Positions 42,573-51,548 of a DNA stretch of 64,000 nt are shown here, in pieces (position 1 is the stretch's first letter; the number at the start of each line of letters is the position of its first letter). Where the stretch lies: positions 1 through 64,000 of the forward strand of contig JAFEFW010000628.1 in NCBI GenBank assembly GCA_018240405.1, given 5' to 3'. The DNA is from Pseudomonadota bacterium (GTDB lineage Bacteria > Pseudomonadota > Alphaproteobacteria > Acetobacterales > Acetobacteraceae). The notes under the pieces were generated by a model. It was not told the DNA's origin. It did not search any database and saw nothing but the letters and a program-made list of their open reading frames with translations. The position numbers and the translations under genes were made by a program.

Positions 42573-44681
42573 TTACGCGAACGGGGCGGGTTTTGCCTGC
42601 CGGAATGGCGTATTCGTCTCCGCCAGTTCGCGTAATAGTTTGGATGGCGCCCAACGCTCCCCGTATTGCTGGTGCCATGCTGCGATCTGGTTGTAGACGT
42701 TCTTCACGCCGATCCCGTCCGCCCAGTACATCAGCCCGCCGCGGTAACGCGGGAAGCCGAAGCCGTGCAGCCACATGACGTCGACGTCACTCGCCCGATA
42801 GGCTTTGCCTTCCTCCAGAATGCGGCAGGCCTCGTTCACCGAGGAGAACAGCAGCCGCTGCAGGATTTCCGTGTCGGTGAAGTCCTTCTGCGGCACGCCC
42901 ATCTCGGCGGCGACCTGCTTGATGATGGCGGCGACCTCGGGATCCGGGTGCGGCGTACGGTCGCCCTTTTCATACCGGTACCAGCCGGCGCCGGTCTTCT
43001 GGCCGTAGCGGCCCATCTCCACCAGTTTGTCGGCGATCGGCAACTTCCGATAGTTCGGATTGGCGGCCGCGCGCCGCTTGCGTCCCTCGGCACCAATGTC
43101 GAGGCCGGCAAGATCGCCGACGGCGAATGGTCCCATCGGGTAGCCGAAATCGACCATCACCTTGTCAACCTGCTCCGGCAGGCAACCTTCCTCCAGCAGA
43201 ATGACCATTTCGCTGTTGAACGGCGCACGCGAGCGATTGGCGACAAAGCCGTCGGTATTGCCCGCCATCGCCGAGATCTTGCCGATCTTCCGTCCCAGCG
43301 CCATTGCCGTCATCAGCGTCTGCGGCGACGCCTCCGCCGGTCGCACCACCTCCAGCAGCTTCATGACGTTGGCGGGCGAGAAGAAGTGGGTGCCGGCGAC
43401 CTTGTCCGCCCGCTTCGTCACTGACGCCAGGTCGTCCATGTCGAGCGCCGAGGTGTTGGAGAACAGGAACGCGTCCGGCCGCATCACCTCATCCAGCTTG
43501 GCGAAGACCGGCTTTTTCACGTCCATGCGTTCGAAGACGGCTTCGACGACGACATCGCAATCCTTGATGTCGTCGTAGCCGGCCACAGGATGGATGCGCG
43601 CCAGGCGCCGTTCCATTTCCTCCTGCGCCAGGCTGCCGCGCTTGACCGATGTGGCATAGTTGGCCTTGATCCGCTCCATGCCGCGGTCGAGCGCTTCCTG
43701 CGTCGCGTCCATGATCTTCACGTCGTAGCCGAAATCGGCGAACGACATGGCGATGCCGCCGCCCATCGTGCCGGCCCCGATCACGGCCGGATCCTTGAAC
43801 TCGTAAGGCGCAACATCCTTTGGCAGATCCGGCAGTTTCGCCACCTCGCGTTCAGCGAAGAAGGCGTAGCGCAGCGCCTTGGCCTCGTCCGCGTTCTCCA
43901 GTTCCAGGAACAATTCGTTCTCGCGCCGGATGCCGGCTTCGAAGTCCATTGTGCAGGCTGCCTCGACCGCCGCGATGCAGTGATACGGTGCTGTCTGATT
44001 CCGAGCACGGCGCGCGATGGATTTCCGCATGGCGTCGAAGATGGCGGGATCGGCGGTCACGGACTTGTCGCGTACGCGCGGCAGCGGCCGAACGTCGGCC
44101 ACTTTGCGCGCATAGGCGACGGCAGCGCTGCGCAGGTCGGTGCCTTCCGGCAGCACCTCATCCAGGATTCCCAGCTTCCTTGCTTCCGGCGCCGGAACGT
44201 GCCGGCCGGAGGTGATCATTTCCAGCGCAGTCTGGGCGCCAACCAGCCGCGGCAGCCGCTGCGTGCCGCCGCCCCCCGGCAGAATGCCGATCAATACCTC
44301 CGGCAAACCCACCTTCGCGCTCGGCACCGCAATGCGGTAGTGACACCCCATCGCGTTTTCCAGCCCGCCGCCCAGTGCGTAGCCATGGATCGCCGCGACG
44401 ATGGGCTTGGGGCTGGCGTCCATCACGTCATAGGTGCGCTGGCCGATTGGCGGACGTTTCCGGTTCGTGCCGAAACCGCGGATGTCGGCGCCGGCAATGA
44501 AGCTGCGGCCGTCGCCCATCAGCACCAGGGATTTCACCGACGGATCGGCGTTGGCCTTGTTCAGGCAGTCGACAATGCCGTCCGCCACGCCCGGGCCCAG
44601 CGCGTTCACGGGCGGGTAGTTGACGATGATCAGCGCGACGTCGCCGTCCTTTTCCAGGCGGACGACCGGTGACTCTGACAT
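42573..44681 (-). CDS. FadB/FadJ-like enoyl-CoA hydratase / 3-hydroxyacyl-CoA dehydrogenase
   Basis: A 702-residue bifunctional beta-oxidation enzyme. Residues 1-190 are a crotonase domain with the oxyanion loop AGADIRGF (63-70) and both catalytic glutamates, E108 (GGGLENA) and E128 (LPEVLIG). From residue 299 a Rossmann domain (GAGTMGGG, 302-309) starts the 3-hydroxyacyl-CoA dehydrogenase, with the catalytic His in GTHFFSPANVM; two C-terminal domains follow. It can hydrate an enoyl-CoA and oxidise the product to 3-ketoacyl-CoA. AGAGGAAAT precedes the ATG. It lies between LLM genes and the dpp transporter in one leftward run; no thiolase gene is nearby. Confidence 0.92.
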   Translation of the reverse strand: MSESPVVRLEKDGDVALIIVNYPPVNALGPGVADGIVDCLNKANADPSVKSLVLMGDGRSFIAGADIRGFGTNRKRPPIGQRTYDVMDASPKPIVAAIHGYALGGGLENAMGCHYRIAVPSAKVGLPEVLIGILPGGGGTQRLPRLVGAQTALEMITSGRHVPAPEARKLGILDEVLPEGTDLRSAAVAYARKVADVRPLPRVRDKSVTADPAIFDAMRKSIARRARNQTAPYHCIAAVEAACTMDFEAGIRRENELFLELENADEAKALRYAFFAEREVAKLPDLPKDVAPYEFKDPAVIGAGTMGGGIAMSFADFGYDVKIMDATQEALDRGMERIKANYATSVKRGSLAQEEMERRLARIHPVAGYDDIKDCDVVVEAVFERMDVKKPVFAKLDEVMRPDAFLFSNTSALDMDDLASVTKRADKVAGTHFFSPANVMKLLEVVRPAEASPQTLMTAMALGRKIGKISAMAGNTDGFVANRSRAPFNSEMVILLEEGCLPEQVDKVMVDFGYPMGPFAVGDLAGLDIGAEGRKRRAAANPNYRKLPIADKLVEMGRYGQKTGAGWYRYEKGDRTPHPDPEVAAIIKQVAAEMGVPQKDFTDTEILQRLLFSSVNEACRILEEGKAYRASDVDVMWLHGFGFPRYRGGLMYWADGIGVKNVYNQIAAWHQQYGERWAPSKLLRELAETNTPFRQAKPAPFA

Positions 44682-44720
44682 GATTCTATTTCCTCTTCGT
44701 TGCGGTAGGGACGCGCCGTG

Positions 44721-45755
44721 CTACAGCACCGCCTCGGCCACCACGCGCATGACATCGGCGTTCGCGCCCTTCAGCACCATCGTGCCCACATGCCCGTCCT
44801 TTTCCATCGCCTTCCATGCCTGCAGACGGTCGCGGATGCGGTCGGCGGAGCCGACCAACGAGATGGAATCGATCAACTTGTCCGGCACCTTGCCCGCGGC
44901 TTCATTCTTCTTGCCGTCCAGATAGAGGTCCTGGATCACCTTGGCCTCGCCTTCAAATCCCATGGCGGAAACCATATCGTTGTAGAAATTCTTCGTCCGC
45001 GCGCCCATGCCGCCGATATACAGGGCGAGCTCCGGCCGGATCGCGTCGCGGCAGGCCTCCAGGTCCGGACCCATCTTTGCCCGCACGAACGGGGCGTTAT
45101 CAAAGCCCTCCATCGTCTTGCCGGATTTCTTGCGGCCCTCCAGCGTCGGGCCCGTCACCACCTGCGGCATGTCGGGGGAGAAGAAGATCGGCAGGTTGCC
45201 GTCGGCGACCTCGCCGGCCGTACGCAGGCCGGCCGGGGTGATCGACGCCATGAAGAACTGCACATCCGGGTTGCCGTGAGCGATGCTGCGCAGCGGCCGG
45301 CCAAGGCCGCTGGCGCCTGGCCCCTTGTAGGGGATGTCGTAGTGCTCGCCATGAAACTCCAGCGGCTTCTCGCGCGCCAGAACCTGCTTGATGATGGCGA
45401 TGTACTCCTTGGTCCGCTGCATCGGCTTGCCGAACGGCACGCCGTGCCAGCCCTCCACGACCTGCGGGCCTGAGGGGCCGATGCCGCAGATGAAGCGGTT
45501 GCCCGACAGCGCCTGAAGCGACAGCACGGTCATCGCCGCGCAGGCCGGCGTGCGGGCAGGCATCTGCATAATGCCTGTACCGGCCTTAATCCTCGTCGTG
45601 CGCGCCAGAATCCACGCGACCGGCGTTACCGCATCGGTGCTGTAGGCTTCGCCGGTCCAGACCTGATGGAACCCCAGCCGTTCCGCCTCCAGGACACGGT
45701 CCATGTCCAGTTTCGGGTGCGGACCGGACATGTCGATGGTCATGCCAAGTTTCAT
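44721..45755 (-). CDS. F420-dependent LLM oxidoreductase, Rv3520c-like
   Basis: A 344-residue LLM enzyme whose N-terminus (EAYSTDAVTPVAWILA, 36-51), SARTP-like loop and SGPQVVEGWHG (95-105) are close to the actinobacterial F420-dependent subfamily represented by Rv3520c. This is the best protein-level sign that F420 is used here. CAGGAG precedes the ATG at 45755. It starts 14 nt after the next LLM gene upstream and ends 39 nt before the FadB/J-like gene, so all three are cotranscribed. Confidence 0.86.
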   Translation of the reverse strand: MKLGMTIDMSGPHPKLDMDRVLEAERLGFHQVWTGEAYSTDAVTPVAWILARTTRIKAGTGIMQMPARTPACAAMTVLSLQALSGNRFICGIGPSGPQVVEGWHGVPFGKPMQRTKEYIAIIKQVLAREKPLEFHGEHYDIPYKGPGASGLGRPLRSIAHGNPDVQFFMASITPAGLRTAGEVADGNLPIFFSPDMPQVVTGPTLEGRKKSGKTMEGFDNAPFVRAKMGPDLEACRDAIRPELALYIGGMGARTKNFYNDMVSAMGFEGEAKVIQDLYLDGKKNEAAGKVPDKLIDSISLVGSADRIRDRLQAWKAMEKDGHVGTMVLKGANADVMRVVAEAVL

Positions 45756-45769
45756 GGTCGTTGCTCCTG

Positions 45770-46723
45770 TCAGCGTACTTTGGCGACGACGTCGTCGCGG
45801 AACCGCTTCATGTTATCCAGTGTGCCCTGCAGCGTCGGCGCGAACAGGCCGAAGTCGAAGGCGGTCACCCCGACCTCCTGCAGCGCCCTGATGTCCCCGG
45901 CGTAGTCGGCCGCGCCGCCGGTGAACAGCTTGCGCTGCCCATCGACGGTCCCTTTTGGTTGCGCCTCCGGATTCGACGACACGCGATAGGCCAGGCCAAC
46001 GGCGGCAGGATCGCGTCCCGCCTTCTCGGTCAGGCCGCGCAGCTTGGCGACGCCAGCCTTGAAACGGTTCAACGTGTCCATGGGGAATTGCGGGTTGGTG
46101 CCGATCGGATACCACGCATCGCCATAGGCGGCAGTACGGCGCATCGCCGGCCCGCTTTCGCCGCCCACCCAGATCGGGATCGGCTGCTGCACCGGCTTTG
46201 GCGGAAACAATACGTCCTTGAACTTGACGTATTTCCCGTCGAATTTCGGCTGGTCCGACATCCACAATTCCTTGCAGACCATCATGAATTCATCGGTGAC
46301 GGCGCCACGCTCCGCAAAGGGTAGCGCGCCGATCGCAATGAATTCCTCCTCGCACCAGCCGGCGCCGATGCCCAGGGTGATCCGGCCCTTCGACAGGAAA
46401 TCCAGTGTCGCCAGAATTTTTGCGGTCAGCACGGCGGGGCGGTGTGGCACGACCATGACCGACGTGACGATTCGCAGCTTCGTCGTCGCCGCGGCGATGA
46501 AGCTGGCGGCGGTCAACTGCTCCAGCCGGTCGGCGGCGGCACCCGAGGGAAATTCCCCCGAATCCGTGTAGGGGTACCGCGACGCGATGCTGGTTGGGAT
46601 CATCACATGATCGCTGACCGTGACGTAGTCGAAGCCCAACGCCTCGGCCTCGGTGGCGATGCGCAGCAGGCTGTCGGGGCCGATCAGTGGGCCGCTTGTC
46701 GGGGCACTGCAGCCGATCTGCAT
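45770..46723 (-). CDS. F420-dependent LLM oxidoreductase, TIGR03619-like
   Basis: A 317-residue LLM enzyme with SDH at 37-39, VVPHRPAVLTAK (91-102) and GIGAGWCEEEF (118-128), the pattern of the LLM class F420-dependent group. GGAGGAAACCC before the ATG at 46723 rejects the longer upstream frame. It is the first gene of the leftward operon and a paralogue of the rightward LLM at 46816, with shared motifs at identical positions, so the divergent pair probably arose by duplication. Confidence 0.87.
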   Translation of the reverse strand: MQIGCSAPTSGPLIGPDSLLRIATEAEALGFDYVTVSDHVMIPTSIASRYPYTDSGEFPSGAAADRLEQLTAASFIAAATTKLRIVTSVMVVPHRPAVLTAKILATLDFLSKGRITLGIGAGWCEEEFIAIGALPFAERGAVTDEFMMVCKELWMSDQPKFDGKYVKFKDVLFPPKPVQQPIPIWVGGESGPAMRRTAAYGDAWYPIGTNPQFPMDTLNRFKAGVAKLRGLTEKAGRDPAAVGLAYRVSSNPEAQPKGTVDGQRKLFTGGAADYAGDIRALQEVGVTAFDFGLFAPTLQGTLDNMKRFRDDVVAKVR

Positions 46724-46815
46724 GGGTTTCCTCCGCTTGGATTGCGTTATCAGGGCCGATAGCACACGATGCAGAGCAATCCGGCAACAGGGGCGTCCCA
46801 GGGGGATCGTAGCTG
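46724..46815. promoter_or_regulatory. divergent promoter region of the F420 locus
   Basis: Only 92 bases separate two divergent LLM genes, so promoters for both operons and any operator must lie here. AGGGGGA about 10 nt before ATG 46816 is the ribosome site of the rightward gene, and GGAGGAAA serves the leftward gene. A short TATC-N6-GATA dyad occurs near 46749-46762, a weak operator candidate. No regulator gene is adjacent. Confidence 0.5.
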
Positions 46816-47763
46816 ATGGACTTCGGTATCCATATCGGCACGCGTGGTTGCATGACCACGCGGGACAACATCATGGCCATGGCTACGGCGGCCGAGGCGC
46901 AAGGCTACGCCATCATCGGTGTGGCCGACCACCTGATCGTACCGGACCACACATCTGTTCGCTATCCGTACACAGCGGACGGTGTTTGGCCGGGTGCGCC
47001 AACCGGTGAATGTTTCGATGCCATCGCCACGCTGAGCTTTCTCGCCGGCTTCACGCAGAAGGTGAAGCTGCTAACCTCTGTACTGGTGGTGCCGCACCGT
47101 CCGGCGGTGCTGACGGCAAAGCTGCTCACCACCGCTGACATTCTGTCGGGCGGACGGGTGATCGCCGGCGTCGGCACGGGCTGGATGAAGGAGGAGTTTG
47201 CTGCACTGCAGACCCCACCGTTTGAGGCGCGCGGCGCCGTCACCGACGAGTACATCGCCGCCTGGAAGGCGCTGTGGACGCAGGACAACCCGTCCGCCGA
47301 CGGCCAGCATGTGCAGTTCAGCAACGTGGTGTACCGGCCGCGCCCGGCGAAGGCGCCGCCAATCTGGGTCGGCGGTGAGAGCGCCCCTGCCCTGCGCCGC
47401 ACCGCCAGGTTCGGCGACGCGTGGTATCCGGTGTCGAACAACGCCCATATCCTGCTGAACACACCAGCCAAGCTGAAGGCGGGGATTGACCGGTTGCACC
47501 AGGCGGCAGAAAAGATCGGCCGTGACCCGGCGTCGATCGACATCGCCTATGTCTGGTTCATGCCGCCGAACTGGACCGCACGCACGAATGAAGACGGCAG
47601 CCGCCGCCTGTTCACCGGCAGTTCGGACGATATGCTGGCCGACGCTGTCGCCTTCCGTGACGTCGGCGTGAAGCACCTGATTGTCTATCTGCAGCAACCG
47701 ACGATCGAAAAGACCCTGGAATTGCAACAGCGATTCGCCGAGGACGTGGTAAGCAAGGCATGA
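46816..47763 (+). CDS. F420-dependent LLM oxidoreductase
   Basis: A 315-residue LLM enzyme. ADH at 37-39, VVPHRPAVLTAK at 91-102 and GVGTGWMKEEF at 118-128 place it in the same F420-dependent group as the divergent paralogue. Its TGA stop overlaps the ATG of the FO synthase gene (ATGA), so enzyme and cofactor synthesis are translationally coupled. This linkage argues that the enzyme uses F420 (or FO), not FMN. Confidence 0.88.
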   Translation: MDFGIHIGTRGCMTTRDNIMAMATAAEAQGYAIIGVADHLIVPDHTSVRYPYTADGVWPGAPTGECFDAIATLSFLAGFTQKVKLLTSVLVVPHRPAVLTAKLLTTADILSGGRVIAGVGTGWMKEEFAALQTPPFEARGAVTDEYIAAWKALWTQDNPSADGQHVQFSNVVYRPRPAKAPPIWVGGESAPALRRTARFGDAWYPVSNNAHILLNTPAKLKAGIDRLHQAAEKIGRDPASIDIAYVWFMPPNWTARTNEDGSRRLFTGSSDDMLADAVAFRDVGVKHLIVYLQQPTIEKTLELQQRFAEDVVSKA

Positions 47764-50093
47764 TTGAAGACGCATCGCTTGAAGACCTGATGGCGCAGGC
47801 CGCTGCGAAGCGGGATGCGCTGTTCGGGCGCAATATCTCCTACTCGCGGAAGGTGTTCATTCCGCTGACGAAGCTGTGTCGTGACGTCTGTCACTACTGC
47901 ACCTTTGCAGAGCGGCCGCGCGCCGGGCATGCGGCGTATCTGTCAGCCGAGGAAGTGCTGGCGATCGCGCGCGCCGGGGAAGCCGCCGGCTGCACTGAGG
48001 CGCTTTTCACGCTCGGCGATAAGCCCGAACTTCGATACCGCGCAGCGCGCGAGGAATTGGATGCGCTGGGCCAGGACAGCACGATCAGCTACCTGCGCGA
48101 TATGTGCGCACTGGTTTTGAAGGAAACCAGCCTGCTGCCGCACGTGAACCCCGGTGTGATGACGCGTGAGGACATCGCCAGCCTTCGACCCGTATCGGCC
48201 AGCGCCGGCGTGATGCTGGAATCCACCAGCGAACGGCTGTGCCACCAGGGCGGCCCGCATTACGGATCACCGGACAAACATCCGGCGGTGCGACTGGACA
48301 CGCTGCGGCTGGCCGGCGAACTGGCGGTCCCCTTCACCACCGGCATCCTGATCGGCATTGGCGAAACGCGTCGCGAGCGCCTGGATGCGCTGGAGGCTAT
48401 CCGCGACCTGCATCTGCAATACGGGCACATCCAGGAAGTCATCGTTCAGAATTTCCGAGCGAAACCGTCCACCAAGATGGCGGACGGCGACGAACCCGAT
48501 CTGGACGACCTGTGCTGGACCATCGCCGCAGCACGCCTGATCCTGCCGGATGACGTGCATGTCCAGGCGCCGCCGAATCTCTCACCGGGCGTCTACCAGA
48601 AGCTGATCAACGCCGGAATCGATGACTGGGGCGGCGTGTCGCCGGTGACGCCGGATCACGTGAATCCGGAAGCGCCGTGGCCGGAACTCGATGCCCTGGC
48701 ACGACGGACGGCCGAAATGGGTAAGATCCTCGTCGCCCGGCTGCCGGTCTACCCGGCATGGATCGCGGCGCCAGATCGATGGCTGGACAAGAAGGTCGCC
48801 CCGCGCGTGCTGCAAAACGCCGACGCTGAAGGCTGGGCGCGTGACGATGCCTGGGCGCCGGGCCTGACCTTCGCGCCGAAGCCGCGTGCAACATTGTTGA
48901 GCGAGGCCGATCCGGCCGTGGAACGCATCATCGGGCGCGCAATGGAGGGGCGGCGGCTGGAGGAGGCGGAGATCGTGCGTCTGTTCGCCGCGCGCGACGC
49001 CGACTACGACCGGATCCTGACAGCGGCCGACGATTTGCGGCGCGCGACGTCAGGCGAGGTCATCCGCTACGTCGTCAACCGCAACATAAACTACACGAAT
49101 ATCTGTTACTACCGCTGCAAGTTCTGCGCCTTCTCCAAGGGCAAGACGCATGAGGCGTTGCGCGGCACGCCATACGACCTGGACATGCAGGAGATTGTGC
49201 GCCGCTCAGAGGAAGCATGGGAACGCGGGGCGACCGAGGTCTGCCTGCAGGGCGGCATCCACCCCGACTATACCGGCGAAACATATATTTCGATCTGCAA
49301 GGCGATCAAAGCCGCGGTTCCGGGGATGCACATTCACGCCTTCTCGCCGCTGGAGGTGTTTCAAGGCGCGGCAACGCTGGGCGTATCGATCGCCGAACTC
49401 CTGTCGCGTCTGAAGGAGGCGGGTCTCGGAACCCTACCCGGCACGGCCGCCGAAATCCTCGACGACGAAATTCGCGCGATCATTTGCCCGGACAAGATCA
49501 ACACGGCGCAGTGGGTCGAGGTCATCGGGACGGCACACAGGCTTGGCCTGCGCACCACGTCAACGATCATGTATGGCCATGTGGAGGGACCGCTGAACTG
49601 GGCGCGCCACCTGCTGGTGTTGCGCGACCTGCAGGCGGAAACCGGCGGCATCACCGAGTTCGTTCCGCTGCCGTTTGTGCACATGGAAGCGCCAATGTAC
49701 CTGCGCGGCCTGGCTCGCAAGGGACCGACATTGCGTGAGGCTATCCTGATGCACGCCGTGGCCAGGCTGGTGCTGCATCCGCTGATCACCAACATCCAGA
49801 CATCCTGGGTGAAGATGGGTCCCGAAGGCGCCGCGATGTGCCTGAACGCGGGGGCCAACGACTTGGGCGGAACGCTGATGAATGAAAGCATCTCCCGCGC
49901 CGCCGGCACACAGCATGGCCAGGAGTTTCCGCCGGAGGAAATGGAAAGACTGATCCATTCGATTGGACGGGTGCCGTCGCTGCGCGACACGACCTATGGC
50001 TCGGTGGGCAACGAACGGCGGATCAAATCGTTCAATGCACCCGAGTTGGCCCCGGTTGTGCAGACACCGCCGAAGCGGGTGGCGGCGGAGTAA
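47760..50093 (+). CDS. fbiC: FO synthase FbiC (fused CofG-CofH)
   Basis: A 777-residue fusion of two radical-SAM enzymes. The N-terminal CofG half has C40-x3-C44-x2-C47 (LCRDVCHYCTF); the C-terminal CofH half has C449-x3-C453-x2-C456 (ICYYRCKFCAF). Together they join tyrosine and a flavin-pathway uracil to give 7,8-didemethyl-8-hydroxy-5-deazariboflavin (FO), the chromophore of coenzyme F420. All six cluster Cys are present. The length is slightly below the actinobacterial fusion (about 850). Its ATG overlaps the LLM stop by 4 nt. The genes finishing F420 (CofC/FbiD, CofD/FbiA, CofE/FbiB) are not in this window. Confidence 0.95.
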   Translation: MIEDASLEDLMAQAAAKRDALFGRNISYSRKVFIPLTKLCRDVCHYCTFAERPRAGHAAYLSAEEVLAIARAGEAAGCTEALFTLGDKPELRYRAAREELDALGQDSTISYLRDMCALVLKETSLLPHVNPGVMTREDIASLRPVSASAGVMLESTSERLCHQGGPHYGSPDKHPAVRLDTLRLAGELAVPFTTGILIGIGETRRERLDALEAIRDLHLQYGHIQEVIVQNFRAKPSTKMADGDEPDLDDLCWTIAAARLILPDDVHVQAPPNLSPGVYQKLINAGIDDWGGVSPVTPDHVNPEAPWPELDALARRTAEMGKILVARLPVYPAWIAAPDRWLDKKVAPRVLQNADAEGWARDDAWAPGLTFAPKPRATLLSEADPAVERIIGRAMEGRRLEEAEIVRLFAARDADYDRILTAADDLRRATSGEVIRYVVNRNINYTNICYYRCKFCAFSKGKTHEALRGTPYDLDMQEIVRRSEEAWERGATEVCLQGGIHPDYTGETYISICKAIKAAVPGMHIHAFSPLEVFQGAATLGVSIAELLSRLKEAGLGTLPGTAAEILDDEIRAIICPDKINTAQWVEVIGTAHRLGLRTTSTIMYGHVEGPLNWARHLLVLRDLQAETGGITEFVPLPFVHMEAPMYLRGLARKGPTLREAILMHAVARLVLHPLITNIQTSWVKMGPEGAAMCLNAGANDLGGTLMNESISRAAGTQHGQEFPPEEMERLIHSIGRVPSLRDTTYGSVGNERRIKSFNAPELAPVVQTPPKRVAAE

Positions 50094-50112
50094 CGCACTC
50101 CGCCGCTCTGCC

Positions 50113-50134
50113 CCGGGCGCTGCTAGGCGCCCGG
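50113..50134. terminator. hairpin between convergent genes
   Basis: CCGGGCGC (50113-50120) and GCGCCCGG (50127-50134) form a perfect 8-bp GC stem with a 6-nt loop. It lies 20 nt after the FbiC stop and covers the stop codon of the convergent binding-protein gene. No T-run follows on either strand, so termination is possible but not certain. Confidence 0.45.
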
Positions 50135-51379
50135 CGGCCGCTTCATCTTGCAGGTCGTGGGCAGCGCCAGATCGGCCGACGGCACGGTCAGTACCGTCTT
50201 CCAGCCGAAGCCGGTCTTTTCAGAGTCATACTTCACGCCCTTGGCAAACTCCGCCACCCAAAGCGGACCGATCAGCTGATGGTCCTCCTTGCGCATTGTC
50301 TCTGTCTGGCTTGCAAGGTCGGTGATCTGCATTCCCTCCAATGCCAAAGCAACCTTCAGCGGATCGACCGATCCTGCCTTGTTGACTGCCATCTGCAGCA
50401 TCTCGAACATCGTGCGGAAGTTCAGCCACGTGTAGTCGAACTCGGGATACTTGTCGCGGAACCCCTTGATCCAGGCATCACCTTCAGCGTTGTTCAATTC
50501 CGCTGGGACGTTGTGGTGGAAGTCGACAACTGCAAAGACGCGACCGACACCGGCCTCACCCATCGCTGTCGGACCGCCGTTCAGGTGTGCAGCCAGGGTG
50601 TAGTACTTGACGTCCAGCGCTGTCTCGACGCCCGACTTGAGCAGGAGGTTGAAGTCGACGCCCCAGTTGGATGTCAGGACAGCCTGCGCGCCCGATGCCT
50701 TGATCTTGGCAATATACGGGGCGAAATCCTTCACCTTCCCTAACGGCACCATGTCATCGCCGATGATCTGCACGTCAGGCCGCAGCTTCGCCAGGTAGGT
50801 CCGCATATCCGCCCTGACCGACTGTCCGTACAGATAGTCCTGGTTCATCAGGTAGACGGTCTTGATGTCTTTCGGCAGGCCCAGGATCAAGGAGTAGACC
50901 CGCTGGCTGACCTCGGCCGCAAACCGGAAATGCCAGAAATCGCATTTCTCATTCGTCAGCTCGTTCGCCAGCGCGGCGCAGTTCAGGTACAGCACTGGCC
51001 GTTCGGGGTTACGCGCATTGTGCTTGGCGACGCCATCGATCATTGCCGCGGCCACATTCGACCCGATACACTGGATCACAAGCTGAATGTTCTGGTCCGT
51101 TGCCGCCTTCAACGCAATCAAGGCCTCGGCAGGCTGGATCTTGTCGTCGAACGTGACCAGTTCGAACTTCTTGCCTAATGCCCCGCCCTTAGCGTTCACC
51201 ACATCCATCGAGAACTGCAATTCCTTCAGGAACGCGTCACCCTGAGGCGCGAACGCGCCGGAAAACGGCCCGATAAAAGCAATCTTGATGGTATCCTGGG
51301 CACGTGCTGTCTGGCCAATAGCCAGCATGGCGCAGACGACAAAAGCCAGGCCTGCAAGGGCCTGCCCCAAACGTTTCAT
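50123..51379 (-). CDS. branched-chain-type ABC substrate-binding protein
   Basis: A 418-residue periplasmic binding protein of the LivK/amide-binding type (Peripla_BP_6). The signal peptide ends near residue 27 (GQTARAQ), then DTIKIAFIGPFSGAFAPQG is the family opening. Four Cys occur in the mature part. GGGAGG supports the ATG at 51379. No livH/M/G/F genes are adjacent. It lies between FbiC and the gene pair at 51549-54286, and a second LivK-type gene stands on the other side of that pair. Confidence 0.86.
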   Translation of the reverse strand: MKRLGQALAGLAFVVCAMLAIGQTARAQDTIKIAFIGPFSGAFAPQGDAFLKELQFSMDVVNAKGGALGKKFELVTFDDKIQPAEALIALKAATDQNIQLVIQCIGSNVAAAMIDGVAKHNARNPERPVLYLNCAALANELTNEKCDFWHFRFAAEVSQRVYSLILGLPKDIKTVYLMNQDYLYGQSVRADMRTYLAKLRPDVQIIGDDMVPLGKVKDFAPYIAKIKASGAQAVLTSNWGVDFNLLLKSGVETALDVKYYTLAAHLNGGPTAMGEAGVGRVFAVVDFHHNVPAELNNAEGDAWIKGFRDKYPEFDYTWLNFRTMFEMLQMAVNKAGSVDPLKVALALEGMQITDLASQTETMRKEDHQLIGPLWVAEFAKGVKYDSEKTGFGWKTVLTVPSADLALPTTCKMKRPPGA

Positions 51380-51548
51380 TTCATTGCCTCCCTGCCGGGC
51401 CTCGTTGCCCGGGTTGTGGTGAACCGATACGTTAGCGCTATCTTCAGGGCCAAACCAGTCACCAGCGGTTGTATCGCCCGGCGCCGGACTTTACCGCCGG
51501 GCCCGGTGCGGCCTAGGCTTTCATCAACAACTCTGGGGAGAGAGCACC

